Positions 17,783 to 26,612 of a DNA stretch of 64,000 nucleotides are shown here, one piece after another. Source of the stretch: RPQJ01 sp963777725 (GTDB lineage Bacteria; Pseudomonadota; Gammaproteobacteria; Steroidobacterales; Steroidobacteraceae). Within the stretch, counting starts at the first letter, position 1. Each line of letters opens with the position of its first letter. Under the pieces are notes generated by a model that was given only the letters and a program-made list of their open reading frames with translations, did no database searches and was not told the origin of the DNA. The position numbers were made by a program, and so were the translations under genes. The stretch spans positions 197,352 through 261,351 of the forward strand of contig CAVZRR010000001.1 in NCBI GenBank assembly GCA_963777725.1, written 5' to 3'.

Positions 17783-19238
17783 TCACGGCCACTGGATGAC
17801 GCAGCCGTCCGCCGCCGCGCTCGACGCCGCCGCTTTGCGCGGCCCGGTCGCGTGCATCGACCTCGAGACCACCGGCGGCACGTCGGCACATCACCGCATC
17901 ATCGAAGTGGGGATCGTGCTGCTCGAAGGCGGACGCGTCGTCGAGGCGTGGAGCAGCCTCGTCAATCCCGGGATCCGCATCCCGCCGACGATCGTCGATT
18001 TCACCGGGATCTCGAACGACATGGTCGCAGATGCGCCGACGTTCCACGACCTGCGGGCCGAGGTCCGCCGACGGCTCGACGGACGCCTGTTCGTCGCGCA
18101 CAACGCGCGCTTCGATTACGGCTTCGTGCGCAACGAGTTCCGCCGCGCGGGCGAGAAGTTCTCGGCGCCCGTGTTGTGCACGGTGCGCTTGTCGCGAGCA
18201 TTGTTCCGCGAGCACGCGCGCCACAACCTCGACACGCTGATCGAGCGCTACGGGCTCGAGTGCGACCAGCGGCACCGCGCACTCGGTGATGCCGCCGTGC
18301 TGCCGCCGCTGCTGGCCGCGTTCGAGCAGGCGGTGGGTCCCGAGCGGCTGCACGAGGCGGCAACGCGCGCCTTGAACGATTCGCGGCTGCCGCCGCACTT
18401 GCCGGCCGACCTGGCCGACGACCTCCCCGAGGGTCCCGGCGTGTACCTGTTCCGTGGCGAGGGCGGCGCGCTGCTCTACGTCGGCAAGAGCCGCAACCTG
18501 CGCAGCCGTGTGTTCGATCACTTCGCGAGCGAGCACCGCTCGAGCAAGGAGTCGAAGCTCGCGCGGCAGGTTCGTTCCGTCGAATGGCACGAGACCGGCG
18601 GTGAGCTGGGCGCGCTGCTGCTCGAGTCGCGGCTGGTCAAGGAACTTTCGCCGAGCGAGAACCGGCGCCTGCGCAAGCCTGCCGAGCTCAGCTGTATACG
18701 GCTGCACGAAGCGGATGTCGGGATCGAGTTGCGCGTCGAGCCGCTCGACGCGAGCGCGTCGAGCGGCGAGGCCGAGGCCTACGGCCCGTTCCGCAGCGAG
18801 CGGGATGCTCTCAAGGCCTTGCAGGGCAAGGCGCGCGAGGCCGGCCTGTGCCTCAAGACGCTGGGTCTCGAGCGCGGCGAGGGTTCGTGCTTTGCACATC
18901 AGCTTGGCCGTTGTCGCGGCGCCTGTGTCGGCAAGGAGCCGCGCGCGTTGCACGATGCCCGTTTGCGGCTCGCGCTCGCGTCGCTGCGGATCCGGCCGTG
19001 GCCGTTCCCGGGCGCCATCGGCATCCGCGAGCCGGGCGTGGCGGGCGCCGGCACGGTCCTGCACGTCGTCGATCACTGGCAGCACCTCGGCACGGCGGAG
19101 GATGACGGTGCCGTTGCGGCGCTGCTCGAAGCGGCGCCCGCCGCACCGTTCGATCCGGACAGTTATCGGATCATTGCGCGTTACATCGAACGCATGGCGC
19201 CGCGCGACCTCGTCAGGCTGGGCGGGAGCCGGGGCTGA
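17763..19238 (+). CDS. DnaQ-like 3'-5' exonuclease / GIY-YIG endonuclease fusion (Cho-like)
   Basis: A 491-residue protein. Residues about 25-185 are a DEDDh exonuclease like DNA polymerase III epsilon (CIDLETTGG, HNARFDYGFVRNEF, HRALGDA). Residues about 215-300 are a GIY-YIG nuclease like UvrC/Cho (GVYLFRGEGGALLYVGKSRNLRSRV). A C-terminal Cys-containing UvrC-type region (CFAHQLGRCRGACVGKE) follows. It probably acts in DNA repair on damaged or single-stranded ends. The ATG at 17763 lies inside the amidase gene; an in-frame ATG at 17796 is an alternative start. The next gene begins 3 bp after its stop. Confidence 0.85.
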   Translation: MAKAPPDHGHWMTQPSAAALDAAALRGPVACIDLETTGGTSAHHRIIEVGIVLLEGGRVVEAWSSLVNPGIRIPPTIVDFTGISNDMVADAPTFHDLRAEVRRRLDGRLFVAHNARFDYGFVRNEFRRAGEKFSAPVLCTVRLSRALFREHARHNLDTLIERYGLECDQRHRALGDAAVLPPLLAAFEQAVGPERLHEAATRALNDSRLPPHLPADLADDLPEGPGVYLFRGEGGALLYVGKSRNLRSRVFDHFASEHRSSKESKLARQVRSVEWHETGGELGALLLESRLVKELSPSENRRLRKPAELSCIRLHEADVGIELRVEPLDASASSGEAEAYGPFRSERDALKALQGKAREAGLCLKTLGLERGEGSCFAHQLGRCRGACVGKEPRALHDARLRLALASLRIRPWPFPGAIGIREPGVAGAGTVLHVVDHWQHLGTAEDDGAVAALLEAAPAAPFDPDSYRIIARYIERMAPRDLVRLGGSRG

Positions 19239-19241
19239 TTC

Positions 19242-21456
19242 ATGACCGACACGACGCCCGCGGGCAATCTCGAGTTCTTCGCTGCGTGCCCGCGCCACGT
19301 TCCGGACGTGCTGGCGACCGAATTGCGCGGCCTCGGGCTCAACGTCACTCGCGAGCATCCGGCCGGCGTGAGTTTCAGCGGCACGCTGCGCGACGCCTAC
19401 CTGGCCTGCCTTGCATCGCGCACGGCAAGCCGGGTGCTGCTCACGCTCGGCACGATCCCGCTCGACACCGTCGACACCATGTATGCCGCGATTCGCGACA
19501 GTCGCCTGGGAGGATCATCTCGCTCCGGAGGGCACGCTCGCGTTCGACGTCGTGGGGCAGGGGCCAGCGTGGTTGCGCCACACGCAGTTCGCAGCGCAGA
19601 AGGCCAAGGACGCGATCGTCGATCGCTTTCGCGAGCGCAGCGGCACGCGGCCGTCCGTCGATCTCTCGAGCCCGGACCTGCGCCTCAGCTTGAGCCTCGG
19701 GCGCGAGCGGGCGTCGCTTGGCATCGACCTGAGCGGCGAGCCCCTGCACCGCCGCGGCTATCGGCAATCCGGCGTCGAGGCGCCGCTCAAGGAGAATCTC
19801 GCCGCGGCGCTGCTGTTGCGCTGCGGCTGGCCCGCCATTGCGGCGTCCGGTGGCGCCTTCGTCGATCCGATGTGCGGCTCGGGAACGCTGGTGATCGAGG
19901 CCGCGCTGATCGCAGCCGACTTCGCGCCGGGCCTGCTGCGGCGCCGCTTCGGCTTCGAGCGCTGGCTGCAGCACGACGCGGGGGCCTGGAACGAGGTTCG
20001 CGAGGCGGCGCTCGCAAGGCGCCACCTCGAGTCGCTGGGGCGGGGCCGGTTCCGCGGCTTCGATCGCGACCAGTCCGCGATCCGTGCCGCGCTCGCCAAC
20101 TCCGGGCGCAGCGGCGTCGGCGATCACCTGCTCTTCGAGCGATCCGAGCTCGGCTCGTTGCGCAAGGCGCCCGAGTCGCAGGGCCTGGTGCTGGTCAATC
20201 CGCCGTACGGCGCGCGGCTCGAGGACGAGAGCACGCTCGGTCCGCTCTACGCGCAGCTGGGCCGGCAGCTGATGGAATGCTTCCCGGGCTGGGAAGCGGG
20301 TGTGTTTACGGGCAACCCACCGCTCGGGCGCTCGTTGCGACTGCGAGCCTACCGCGCCCACACGTTCTTCAACGGGCCGATCGAATGCCGCTTGCTGCGC
20401 TTCGAGCTGCAACCCGGCACGGTCGAGCCCGACCCGGAGACCGCGCGGCGCAATCGTCTCGACGCGGCGCGGGCGCGGCCGGGCTCGTCGATGTTCGGCA
20501 ATCGCGTGCGCAAGAACCTCGCGCATCTCGAGAAATGGGCACGGCGGTCGGACGTGGCCTGTTTCCGCGTCTACGACGCCGACATGCCCGAGTACGCGTT
20601 CGCGATCGACCTGTACGGCAACGACCAGCGCTGGGCCTGCGTGCAGGAATATGCGCCGCCGGAGACCGTTGCGCTGGATGCAGCCCGCGGTCGTCGCGAC
20701 GAGGCGCTTGCGGTGCTGCCAGAGGTCCTCGGGCTGCCCGCCGAGCGCATCGTGATGCGCGTGCGCCGCCGGCAGCGGGGCGGTGAGCAGTACGAGAAGG
20801 TCGGCGAGGAAGCGCAGTTCCACACGGTCCGCGAAGGCCCTTACCGATTCCTGGTGAACTTCACCGACTACCTCGATACCGGCCTGTTCCTCGATCACCG
20901 GATCACGCGTCGCCGCGTCGGCGAACTCGCGGCTGGCCGGGCATTCCTGAACCTGTTCGCGTACACCGGCACCGCGACCGTCCACGCGGTGGGCGGCGGC
21001 GCGACGGCGTCGATGACGGTGGACATGTCGCGGACCTACCTGGACTGGGCGAAACGCAACCTCGCGTTGAACGGTCTCGCCGGGCCGCAGCACACTTTCC
21101 TGCAGGCCGACTGCCTCGGCTGGCTCGACGAGCAGAGTCGCGCGCCGAGCCGACGCTACGGCCTGATCTTCGTCGATCCGCCGACGCTGTCGCGTTCGAA
21201 GCGCATGGAGCGCGAATTCGACGTGCAGCGCGACCACTTGCCGCTGCTGCAGATCGCCGGCCGCCTGCTCGAGCCCGATGGCGTGATCGTGTTCTCGAAC
21301 AACTTCCAGCGTTTCAAGCTCGATGCGGCCGTGCAGGCAGAATTCGACGTCGAGGACATCTCGCGTGCCACGTTGCCCGAGGACTTTGCGCGCAATCCGA
21401 AGATCCACGTCTGCTTTCTGCTGCGCCCGCGGCGCCCGGTGTTTGCGGCGCGCTGA
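19242..21456 (+). CDS. rlmKL: 23S rRNA m2G2445/m7G2069 methyltransferase RlmKL (one frameshift)
   Basis: A dual rRNA methyltransferase acting on helix 74 of 23S rRNA. A THUMP domain occupies about residues 1-160, then the RlmL methyltransferase with SAM-site 'DPMCGSGTLVIEAAL' and catalytic NPPYG, then the RlmK half with 'NLFAYTGTATVHA' and 'DPPTLSRSKRM'. The frame breaks at about 19500: after '...YAAIRD' the family sequence 'VAWEDHLAPEGT' continues one base later, so one extra A is present. Removing it gives 737 residues, as expected for the family. Codon use is normal on both sides, favouring an assembly or sequencing error. Confidence 0.85.
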
Positions 21457-21500
21457 CGATCTGTTACAAGAACGAAGTCCACCCATGGAGGACTGAGGCC

Positions 21501-21953
21501 ATGAGATTCCTGATCGTTCCGCTGCTGGTCGCTTCGCTTACATTCGCCACGGCTCAGGCCGACAATGACCGCCAAGGTCAAGGCCAGGGGCAGGGCCAGG
21601 GTCAGGGTCAGGGCGCCGACAAGTCGAATCACGGGCAGGTGGTTTCCGAGTGCAACCACCGCGCCAATGAGCGCAAGTTGAAGGGGCAGGACCGCAAGGA
21701 GTTCACGGAGTGGTGTGAATCGCGCGGCGCGCGCTACGGCTACGACGACAATCGCTACAGCCGCGAACGCGAGTGCTACCGCAAGGCCGACAACAAGGAA
21801 CTGAAGGGCGACAAGCGCCAGAAGTTCCTCGCCAACTGCCTCGACGTCGAAGTGGCCTACAAGGACGGCAAGGGCGCCAAGGACAAGGACAGCGACTACG
21901 ATCAGTATCACCCCAAGGTCCGCGAGGCCGTCGAGAACAGCCAGAAGAAATAG
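21501..21953 (+). CDS. PsiF-repeat exported protein with Gln-Gly tract
   Basis: A 150-residue exported protein. Residues 1-20 form a Sec signal (cleavage near A-Q-A-D). A low-complexity stretch of seven Gln-Gly pairs follows. Two PsiF repeats then appear: 'ECNHRANERKLKGQDRKEF..WC' and 'ECYRKADNKELKGDKRQKFLANC', each with the Cys-x(n)-Leu-x-Gly-x-x-Arg-x-x-Phe-x-x-x-Cys pattern. PsiF is a phosphate-starvation-induced protein of unknown function. The C-terminus is very Lys/Asp-rich. A GGAGG-type site (ATGGAGGAC) precedes the ATG. It is a single gene between rlmKL and queD. Confidence 0.8.
   Translation: MRFLIVPLLVASLTFATAQADNDRQGQGQGQGQGQGQGADKSNHGQVVSECNHRANERKLKGQDRKEFTEWCESRGARYGYDDNRYSRERECYRKADNKELKGDKRQKFLANCLDVEVAYKDGKGAKDKDSDYDQYHPKVREAVENSQKK
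21573..21614 (+). repeat. Seven tandem Gln-Gly codon pairs (CAR GGN)
   Basis: Forty-two bases encode (Gln-Gly)x7 just after the signal peptide of the PsiF-like protein. Third-base changes (CAA/CAG, GGT/GGC/GGG) show the tract is not a recent perfect expansion. It may be a flexible linker. Confidence 0.85.
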
Positions 21954-21957
21954 GGGC

Positions 21958-22338
21958 GTGCGCGTGGAGATCTTCAAGTCGTTCACGCTGGAGTCCGCGC
22001 ATCGGCTGCCGAACGTGCCGGCAGGGCACAAGTGCGCGCGTGTCCACGGCCACTCGTTCCGGGTCGAGATCCACGTGCGCGGCCCGGTCGACGAGCGGCT
22101 CGGCTGGGTCATGGACTTCGCCGACGTGAAGGCCGCGTTCGACCCGCTGTATCGACAGCTGGATCACCACTATCTCAACGACGTGCCCGGCCTCGAGAAT
22201 CCCACCAGCGAGAACCTGGCGCGCTGGATCTGGCAGAGGCTGAAGCCGGCGCTCCCGCAGCTCGCGACCGTCGTGGTGCACGAGACTTGCACGAGTGGCG
22301 CGCGGTATGACGGCGACCAGGACTCCGCCGGCGCATGA
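21958..22338 (+). CDS. queD: 6-carboxy-tetrahydropterin synthase QueD
   Basis: About 126 residues from a GTG at 21958 (GTG at 21964 is also possible). The enzyme converts dihydroneopterin triphosphate to 6-carboxytetrahydropterin, an early step to queuosine. Zn ligands and catalytic residues are present: His in 'SAHRLPN', 'HGHSFRVEIHV', Cys in 'GHKCARVHGH', and 'DHHYLNDVPGLENPTSENLARWIW'. 'VHETCTSGARYDG' at the C-terminus is also typical. Its stop overlaps the start of the next gene (ATGA). No preQ1 riboswitch was recognised upstream. Confidence 0.9.
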   Translation: MRVEIFKSFTLESAHRLPNVPAGHKCARVHGHSFRVEIHVRGPVDERLGWVMDFADVKAAFDPLYRQLDHHYLNDVPGLENPTSENLARWIWQRLKPALPQLATVVVHETCTSGARYDGDQDSAGA

Positions 22339-22724
22339 CCGCCAAGCTCATTTCGCTGATGCTGGTCATCGCGGGAATCATTCACGTCCTGCCGCTGGCG
22401 GGCGTGGTTGGCTCTGAACGCCTCGCGGCCCTGTACGGACTCGATTTCTCCGACCCGAACCTGGCGATCCTGATGCGGCATCGCGCCGTCCTGTTCGGCC
22501 TGCTCGGCGTGTTCCTGATCTACGCCGCGTTCAGGCCGAGCCTGCAACCCGTGGCTTTCGTCGCCGGACTCATCAGCGCGGCTGCGTTCCTCGGGCTCGC
22601 CTGGGCGACGGGAGGTTACAACTCGCTCCTGTCCAAGGTCGTCGCCGCCGACGTCGTCGCGCTCGTGTGCCTGGTGATCGGTGCCGCGACATACATGCTG
22701 ACGGGCCCGGGAGCCCGGCCGTGA
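22335..22724 (+). CDS. Four-helix integral membrane protein, function unknown
   Basis: A 129-residue protein with about four hydrophobic segments (residues about 4-24, 48-68, 70-90, 98-120) and short loops, hence an inner-membrane protein. No catalytic motif is visible. Such proteins are sometimes labelled phosphopantetheine adenylyltransferase in databases, which I would not follow because the sequence has no such fold. It overlaps queD and the next gene by ATGA/GTGA, so the three are probably one transcript. Confidence 0.7.
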   Translation: MTAKLISLMLVIAGIIHVLPLAGVVGSERLAALYGLDFSDPNLAILMRHRAVLFGLLGVFLIYAAFRPSLQPVAFVAGLISAAAFLGLAWATGGYNSLLSKVVAADVVALVCLVIGAATYMLTGPGARP

Positions 22725-22954
22725 GCGTCGACGGCAGGGAGCAGGACGAGTCGCAGGGCAGCCGCATCGTGACCGGATGCATGGGTGCGCTGTTCGTCGC
22801 GTTGGCGATCGCGATCATCGTGGTCGTCGACCGGCCGATCGGACTGGGCGCCCTCGTTGCCGCCATGGTGATCGGATTGCTCGGGATCGACGCGTTGATC
22901 AGTGCCGTGCGCGCCAAGCGTTCATTGCTGTCGCGGATCGGTCCGCTGCCGTGA
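22721..22954 (+). CDS. Small two-helix membrane protein
   Basis: A 77-residue protein from a GTG at 22721 that overlaps the upstream stop (GTGA). An acidic N-terminal stretch is followed by two hydrophobic helices (about residues 20-38 and 42-62) and a basic tail (RAKRSLLSR), consistent with a small inner-membrane protein. No family recognised. An upstream in-frame start exists but would overlap the neighbour by 57 bp. Convergent with puuB, 13 bp away. Confidence 0.6.
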   Translation: MSVDGREQDESQGSRIVTGCMGALFVALAIAIIVVVDRPIGLGALVAAMVIGLLGIDALISAVRAKRSLLSRIGPLP

Positions 22955-22967
22955 GCGCCGGTGGGCC

Positions 22968-24239
22968 TTACAGCAGGTCCTTCAACCGGAACCAGAGCAT
23001 CGCGAGCACCAGCGCCGGCGTGCGCAGGGCGCGGCCGCCGGGAAAGTCACGGTGCTCGAGCTTGCCGAACAGGTCGAACCGCTCGGCCTGGCCTGCGATC
23101 GCCTCGGCGACCAGGCGGCCCGCCATGCCGGTGAGCGCGATGCCGTGGCCGGAGAAGCCCTGCAGATAGTAGACGTTCGGCGCGATGCGGCCGAAGTCCG
23201 GCGCGCGGCTCATCGTGATGTCGACGTAACCGCCCCACGAGTATTCGATCTTTACGTCGGCGAGTTGCGGGAAGACCTTGATCATGCGCGCGCGCGTCGC
23301 GCGCTCGGTGTTGAGCGGATCGAGGCCCGAGTAGCTGACACGACCGCCGAACAGCAACCGGTGGTCGGCGGAACGCCGGAAGTAATCGAGCACCCAGTTG
23401 ACGTCGGTGACGGCGACGTTCTCGCGCATCAGCGCCTCGATGCGCGCCTGGCCGAGCGGCTCGGTGGCGACGATGTACGTGCCCACCGGCATGATCCGGG
23501 CGCGCAGCTGCGGTGCAAGCTCGTCGATGTAGGCATTGCAGCAGAGCGCGACGTGCCGCGCGCGAACGCGACCCTCGGCGGTGTGCACGACGACGGTGTC
23601 GCCGCGCTCGATGCGCGTGACCTGGCTGCCCTCGTGGATCGTGGCGCCCGCGGCTTCGGCGGCGGCGGCCAGCCCCAGCGTGTAATTCAGCGGATGCAGG
23701 TGACCGCTGCGTGAATCGTACAGGCCGCCGCTGTAGCGGTCGGTTGCGAGCAGTTGCCGGAGCTCGGCGCGCTCGAGCCAGCGCAGCGACGCGTAGCCAT
23801 AGTCGGCCGCGAGTTCGTCGCGCCACGCCTGCAGTTCGGTCTCGTGCCGCGGCTTGATCGCCGCGTGCACCTGGCCCCAGTGCAGGTCGCAGTCGATGGC
23901 ATGCCGTGCGACGCGCTCCTTGAGCAGGTCGAGTGCTTCGACGGACACGTCGAACATGCGCCGGGCTGCGTCGAAGCCGACCTGTGCCACGAGCTTGTCC
24001 TGGCCGGCCGCGAAACCGAAGATCGCCTGCCCGCCGCTGCGGCCGGAGGCGCCCCAGGCAATCCGCTTGCCCTCGAGCAGCACGACCCGGTAGCCGCGCT
24101 CGGCGAGATGCAGCGCCGTCGAGCAGCCGGCGATGCCGCCGCCGACCACGCACACATCGGCGGTCACGTCGCCGCGCAGCGGTTCGCGCAGCGGGGCAGG
24201 ATTGGCCGAGGCCGCGTAGTAGGAGCGGATATGCTGCAT
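22968..24239 (-). CDS. puuB: Gamma-glutamylputrescine oxidase (FAD-dependent)
   Basis: A 423-residue FAD oxidoreductase of the DAO/GlyOx superfamily. The Rossmann motif 'VCVVGGGIAGCSTALHLAERG' region lies about residues 28-48, followed by 'WGASGRSGGQAIFGFAAGQ' region and a C-terminal 'YLQGFSGHGIALTGMAGRLVAEAI' region, the normal PuuB pattern. It oxidises gamma-glutamylputrescine to the aldehyde with H2O2 release. The ATG at 24239 lies 2 bp after the puuA-like stop, so the pair is translationally linked; an alternative GTG at 24263 would overlap that gene. Length fits E. coli PuuB (426 residues). Confidence 0.88.
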   Translation of the reverse strand: MQHIRSYYAASANPAPLREPLRGDVTADVCVVGGGIAGCSTALHLAERGYRVVLLEGKRIAWGASGRSGGQAIFGFAAGQDKLVAQVGFDAARRMFDVSVEALDLLKERVARHAIDCDLHWGQVHAAIKPRHETELQAWRDELAADYGYASLRWLERAELRQLLATDRYSGGLYDSRSGHLHPLNYTLGLAAAAEAAGATIHEGSQVTRIERGDTVVVHTAEGRVRARHVALCCNAYIDELAPQLRARIMPVGTYIVATEPLGQARIEALMRENVAVTDVNWVLDYFRRSADHRLLFGGRVSYSGLDPLNTERATRARMIKVFPQLADVKIEYSWGGYVDITMSRAPDFGRIAPNVYYLQGFSGHGIALTGMAGRLVAEAIAGQAERFDLFGKLEHRDFPGGRALRTPALVLAMLWFRLKDLL

Positions 24240-24241
24240 GT

Positions 24242-25612
24242 TCAGGTCGTCGTCAGGTACCACGCATATTCGAGCGAGGACACGTAGGAGCTGAAGTCCT
24301 GCATCTCGCCACGGCGCGTCTGCGCGTACAGGCGCGCGAAGCGCTCCCCGAGGCAGTCGCTAGCAAAGCCGCTGCGCTCGAACGCGGTGAGCGCCTCGGG
24401 CCAGCTGAGCGGAATCGTGGGCGTGGTGTTGCGGTACGCATTGCCGGCCAGCACGGGTCCCGGATCGAGTTGCCGCTCGATGCCGTGCAGCATGCCGCCG
24501 AGCACCATCGCCGCGAGCAGGTACGGGTTCGCATCGGCTCCCGCCACTCGGTGCTCGACGCGCCGGCTGTCCGGCGGCCCCGCCGGCACACGGAATGCCA
24601 CGCCGCGATTGTTGACCGACCAGCTCGGGCCCAGCGGCACGTAGGCTTCGGGCTGGAAGCGCCGGTACGAGTTCGCGGTGGGCGCGCAGACGGCCATCGT
24701 GTCGTTGATCGTCGCGGCCAGCCCCCCGATCGCATGGCGCAGCGCTGGCGAGCCCGCCGGATCGTCGGCCGCAAAGATGTTGCGGCCCGCATGGTCGAGC
24801 ACGCTCACGTGCAGGTGCGCGCCGCTGCCCGCGTGGTCGCGATACGGCTTCGGCATGAAAGTCGCCTCGAGGCCGTTGGCCAGGGCCACGCCGCGGATCA
24901 GCCGCTTCAGCCGGATGGCGTGGTCGCAGGCGAGCAGGGCGTCGTCCACGTGGTGCAGGTTCACCTCGAACTGGCCCGGCCCGTATTCGGCCAGCACGGT
25001 GCCCGTCGGCAGGTCCTGCGCCCGGGCGGCCGCGTCGATCGCGCTCAGCACGTCGGAGTACTCGTCGAGCTCCGCCATCGAGTTGATCTGCGTCTTGTCC
25101 TCGCGCCGGCCCGAGCGCGGCTGGCGGGGCGGCTGCGCGTGTCCCTCGGCCGTGCGCTCGCGATCGACCAGGTAGAACTCGAGCTCGACCGCCATCACGG
25201 GCGTCAGGTGACGCGCGGCAAAGCGCTGCAGCACCGATTCGAGCACATGGCGCGGGTCGCCGAAGAACGGGCTGCGGTCGTGCTCGTACATCGCGACCTG
25301 CATCTGCGCCACGTGCTCGCCGAGCCACGGCACGGGCGCGAGCGATCCCGGCAGCGGCAGGCAGATCCGGTCGGCGTCGCCCTCGTCGAAGCCGAGTCCC
25401 GTGGCCTGGATCGTGCCGCCGAGCACGTCGAGCGCGAACATCGACGCCGGCAGCAGCAGGCCATTACGATGCACGCCTGCGAGTTCTTCGGTCGTGACGC
25501 GCTTGCCGCGCGGGATGCCCATCTGGTCGGGCAGCAGCAGGTCGATGCAGCGCACTTCCGGATGCTGCGCGAGCCAGGCGCGCGCCTGCTCGAAGTCCGC
25601 GAACTGCGGCAT
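24242..25612 (-). CDS. puuA: Glutamine-synthetase-family ligase, gamma-glutamylputrescine synthetase-like (copy 1)
   Basis: A 456-residue type I glutamine-synthetase-fold enzyme. Motifs: 'VELEFYLVDRE' metal site, 'EYGPGQFEVNLHH', 'GSGAHLHVSVLD' ATP/metal loop, 'NNRGVAFRVPAGPPDSRRVEHRVAGADANPY' region. The missing adenylylation Tyr loop and the length of about 450 fit PuuA-like gamma-glutamylpolyamine synthetases. It should couple glutamate to putrescine or another polyamine with ATP. It lies directly upstream of puuB. A second, more distant paralogue is encoded at 26609-27946 on the other strand; the two may differ in amine substrate. Confidence 0.87.
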   Translation of the reverse strand: MPQFADFEQARAWLAQHPEVRCIDLLLPDQMGIPRGKRVTTEELAGVHRNGLLLPASMFALDVLGGTIQATGLGFDEGDADRICLPLPGSLAPVPWLGEHVAQMQVAMYEHDRSPFFGDPRHVLESVLQRFAARHLTPVMAVELEFYLVDRERTAEGHAQPPRQPRSGRREDKTQINSMAELDEYSDVLSAIDAAARAQDLPTGTVLAEYGPGQFEVNLHHVDDALLACDHAIRLKRLIRGVALANGLEATFMPKPYRDHAGSGAHLHVSVLDHAGRNIFAADDPAGSPALRHAIGGLAATINDTMAVCAPTANSYRRFQPEAYVPLGPSWSVNNRGVAFRVPAGPPDSRRVEHRVAGADANPYLLAAMVLGGMLHGIERQLDPGPVLAGNAYRNTTPTIPLSWPEALTAFERSGFASDCLGERFARLYAQTRRGEMQDFSSYVSSLEYAWYLTTT

Positions 25613-25850
25613 GGGAACCCCGAATGTTTAGGATTTAGTGACGGTCTGGCCGCCTTGGTCGCCGGAGCATAGCCGCTCGCGGGGCTGGCCGGCAAGCATC
25701 AGCCGAACCGTCCGTGAGGTCTTAAGTCGCTGTTCTATATGATCTTTGAATCGTTTTTTGCGCTGCCTGACGACGTCCCGGGGTGGCCTGTGGTTTAATC
25801 CCACCCGCTTCCATCCAGCGGTCCAGTGTTGGCCGTCTAGGATCTTAAAC

Positions 25851-26612
25851 GTGTCTCGCGCTAAACCTCTGATCGGCATTCCCGCGGATCGCCGGATCCT
25901 CGGCCCGCACCCATTCCATTGCGTGGGCGAGAAGTACATCGCCGCAGTCGCGCGCGCCGCGGAGGCCATCCCGGTGCTGGTTCCCTCGCTGGGCGAAGAC
26001 GCGGACCTCGATGCGATCCTCGCCAGTGTCGACGGCATCCTGCTGACGGGCAGCCCGTCGAACGTGGAGCCACGACGCTATGCCGGGCCGCCGTCGGATC
26101 CCGACACGCTGCACGATCCGCATCGCGACGCGACGACGTTGCCCTTGATCCCGCGCGTGATCGCGGCGGGCATGCCGCTCTTCGCGGTCTGCCGCGGCTT
26201 CCAGGAGATGAACGTCGCGTTCGGCGGCACGCTCTGGCAGAAGGTGCAGGAGGTGCCGGGGTACGCCGATCACCGCGAGGACAAGGAAGCGCCACTCGAA
26301 GCGCAGTACGGTCCCGCGCACGAGATCGAACTCGTGCCCGGGGGGCAGTTGCAGCGCATCGCCGGGAGCGATCGAGTCACGGTGAATTCGCTGCACTCGC
26401 AGGGCGTGCAGCACCTCGGGGAGGGCCTCGCGGTGGAGGCCCGGGCGCCCGACGGGCTGATCGAGGGCTTCAGCGTGCCCGCGGCCCCAGGATTCGCGCT
26501 CGCGGTGCAATGGCACCCTGAGTGGCAGGTGATGAACAACCCATTCTCGCGAGCACTGTTCGCTGCCTTTGGAGAGGCAGCCCGGTCGCACGCCAAAGGA
26601 CGACGATCATGA
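25851..26612 (+). CDS. puuD: Gamma-glutamyl-gamma-aminobutyrate hydrolase (class I GATase)
   Basis: A 253-residue hydrolase (E. coli PuuD is 254) from a GTG at 25851 that starts at the family N-terminus 'KPLIGIPADRR'. The nucleophile Cys lies in 'LFAVCRGFQEMNVAFGG' and the catalytic His-x-Glu in 'VQWHPEWQ'. It releases GABA and glutamate from gamma-glutamyl-GABA. It overlaps the second ligase gene by 4 bp (ATGA). The 238 bp between it and the divergent ligase gene must hold both promoters. AT-rich stretches (TATATGATC, TTTTTTG) occur there, but no pair of boxes is convincing. Confidence 0.9.
   Translation: MSRAKPLIGIPADRRILGPHPFHCVGEKYIAAVARAAEAIPVLVPSLGEDADLDAILASVDGILLTGSPSNVEPRRYAGPPSDPDTLHDPHRDATTLPLIPRVIAAGMPLFAVCRGFQEMNVAFGGTLWQKVQEVPGYADHREDKEAPLEAQYGPAHEIELVPGGQLQRIAGSDRVTVNSLHSQGVQHLGEGLAVEARAPDGLIEGFSVPAAPGFALAVQWHPEWQVMNNPFSRALFAAFGEAARSHAKGRRS

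Noticed and set aside
19441..21486. 681-codon reverse frame opposite rlmKL
   Set aside because: Mirror of a real gene with conserved methyltransferase motifs; composition typical of antisense frames in high-GC DNA.
25790..25830. tRNA-like T-arm (GGTTTAATCCC)
   Set aside because: The loop lacks the TTCGA core, and no acceptor or anticodon stem can be paired around it.
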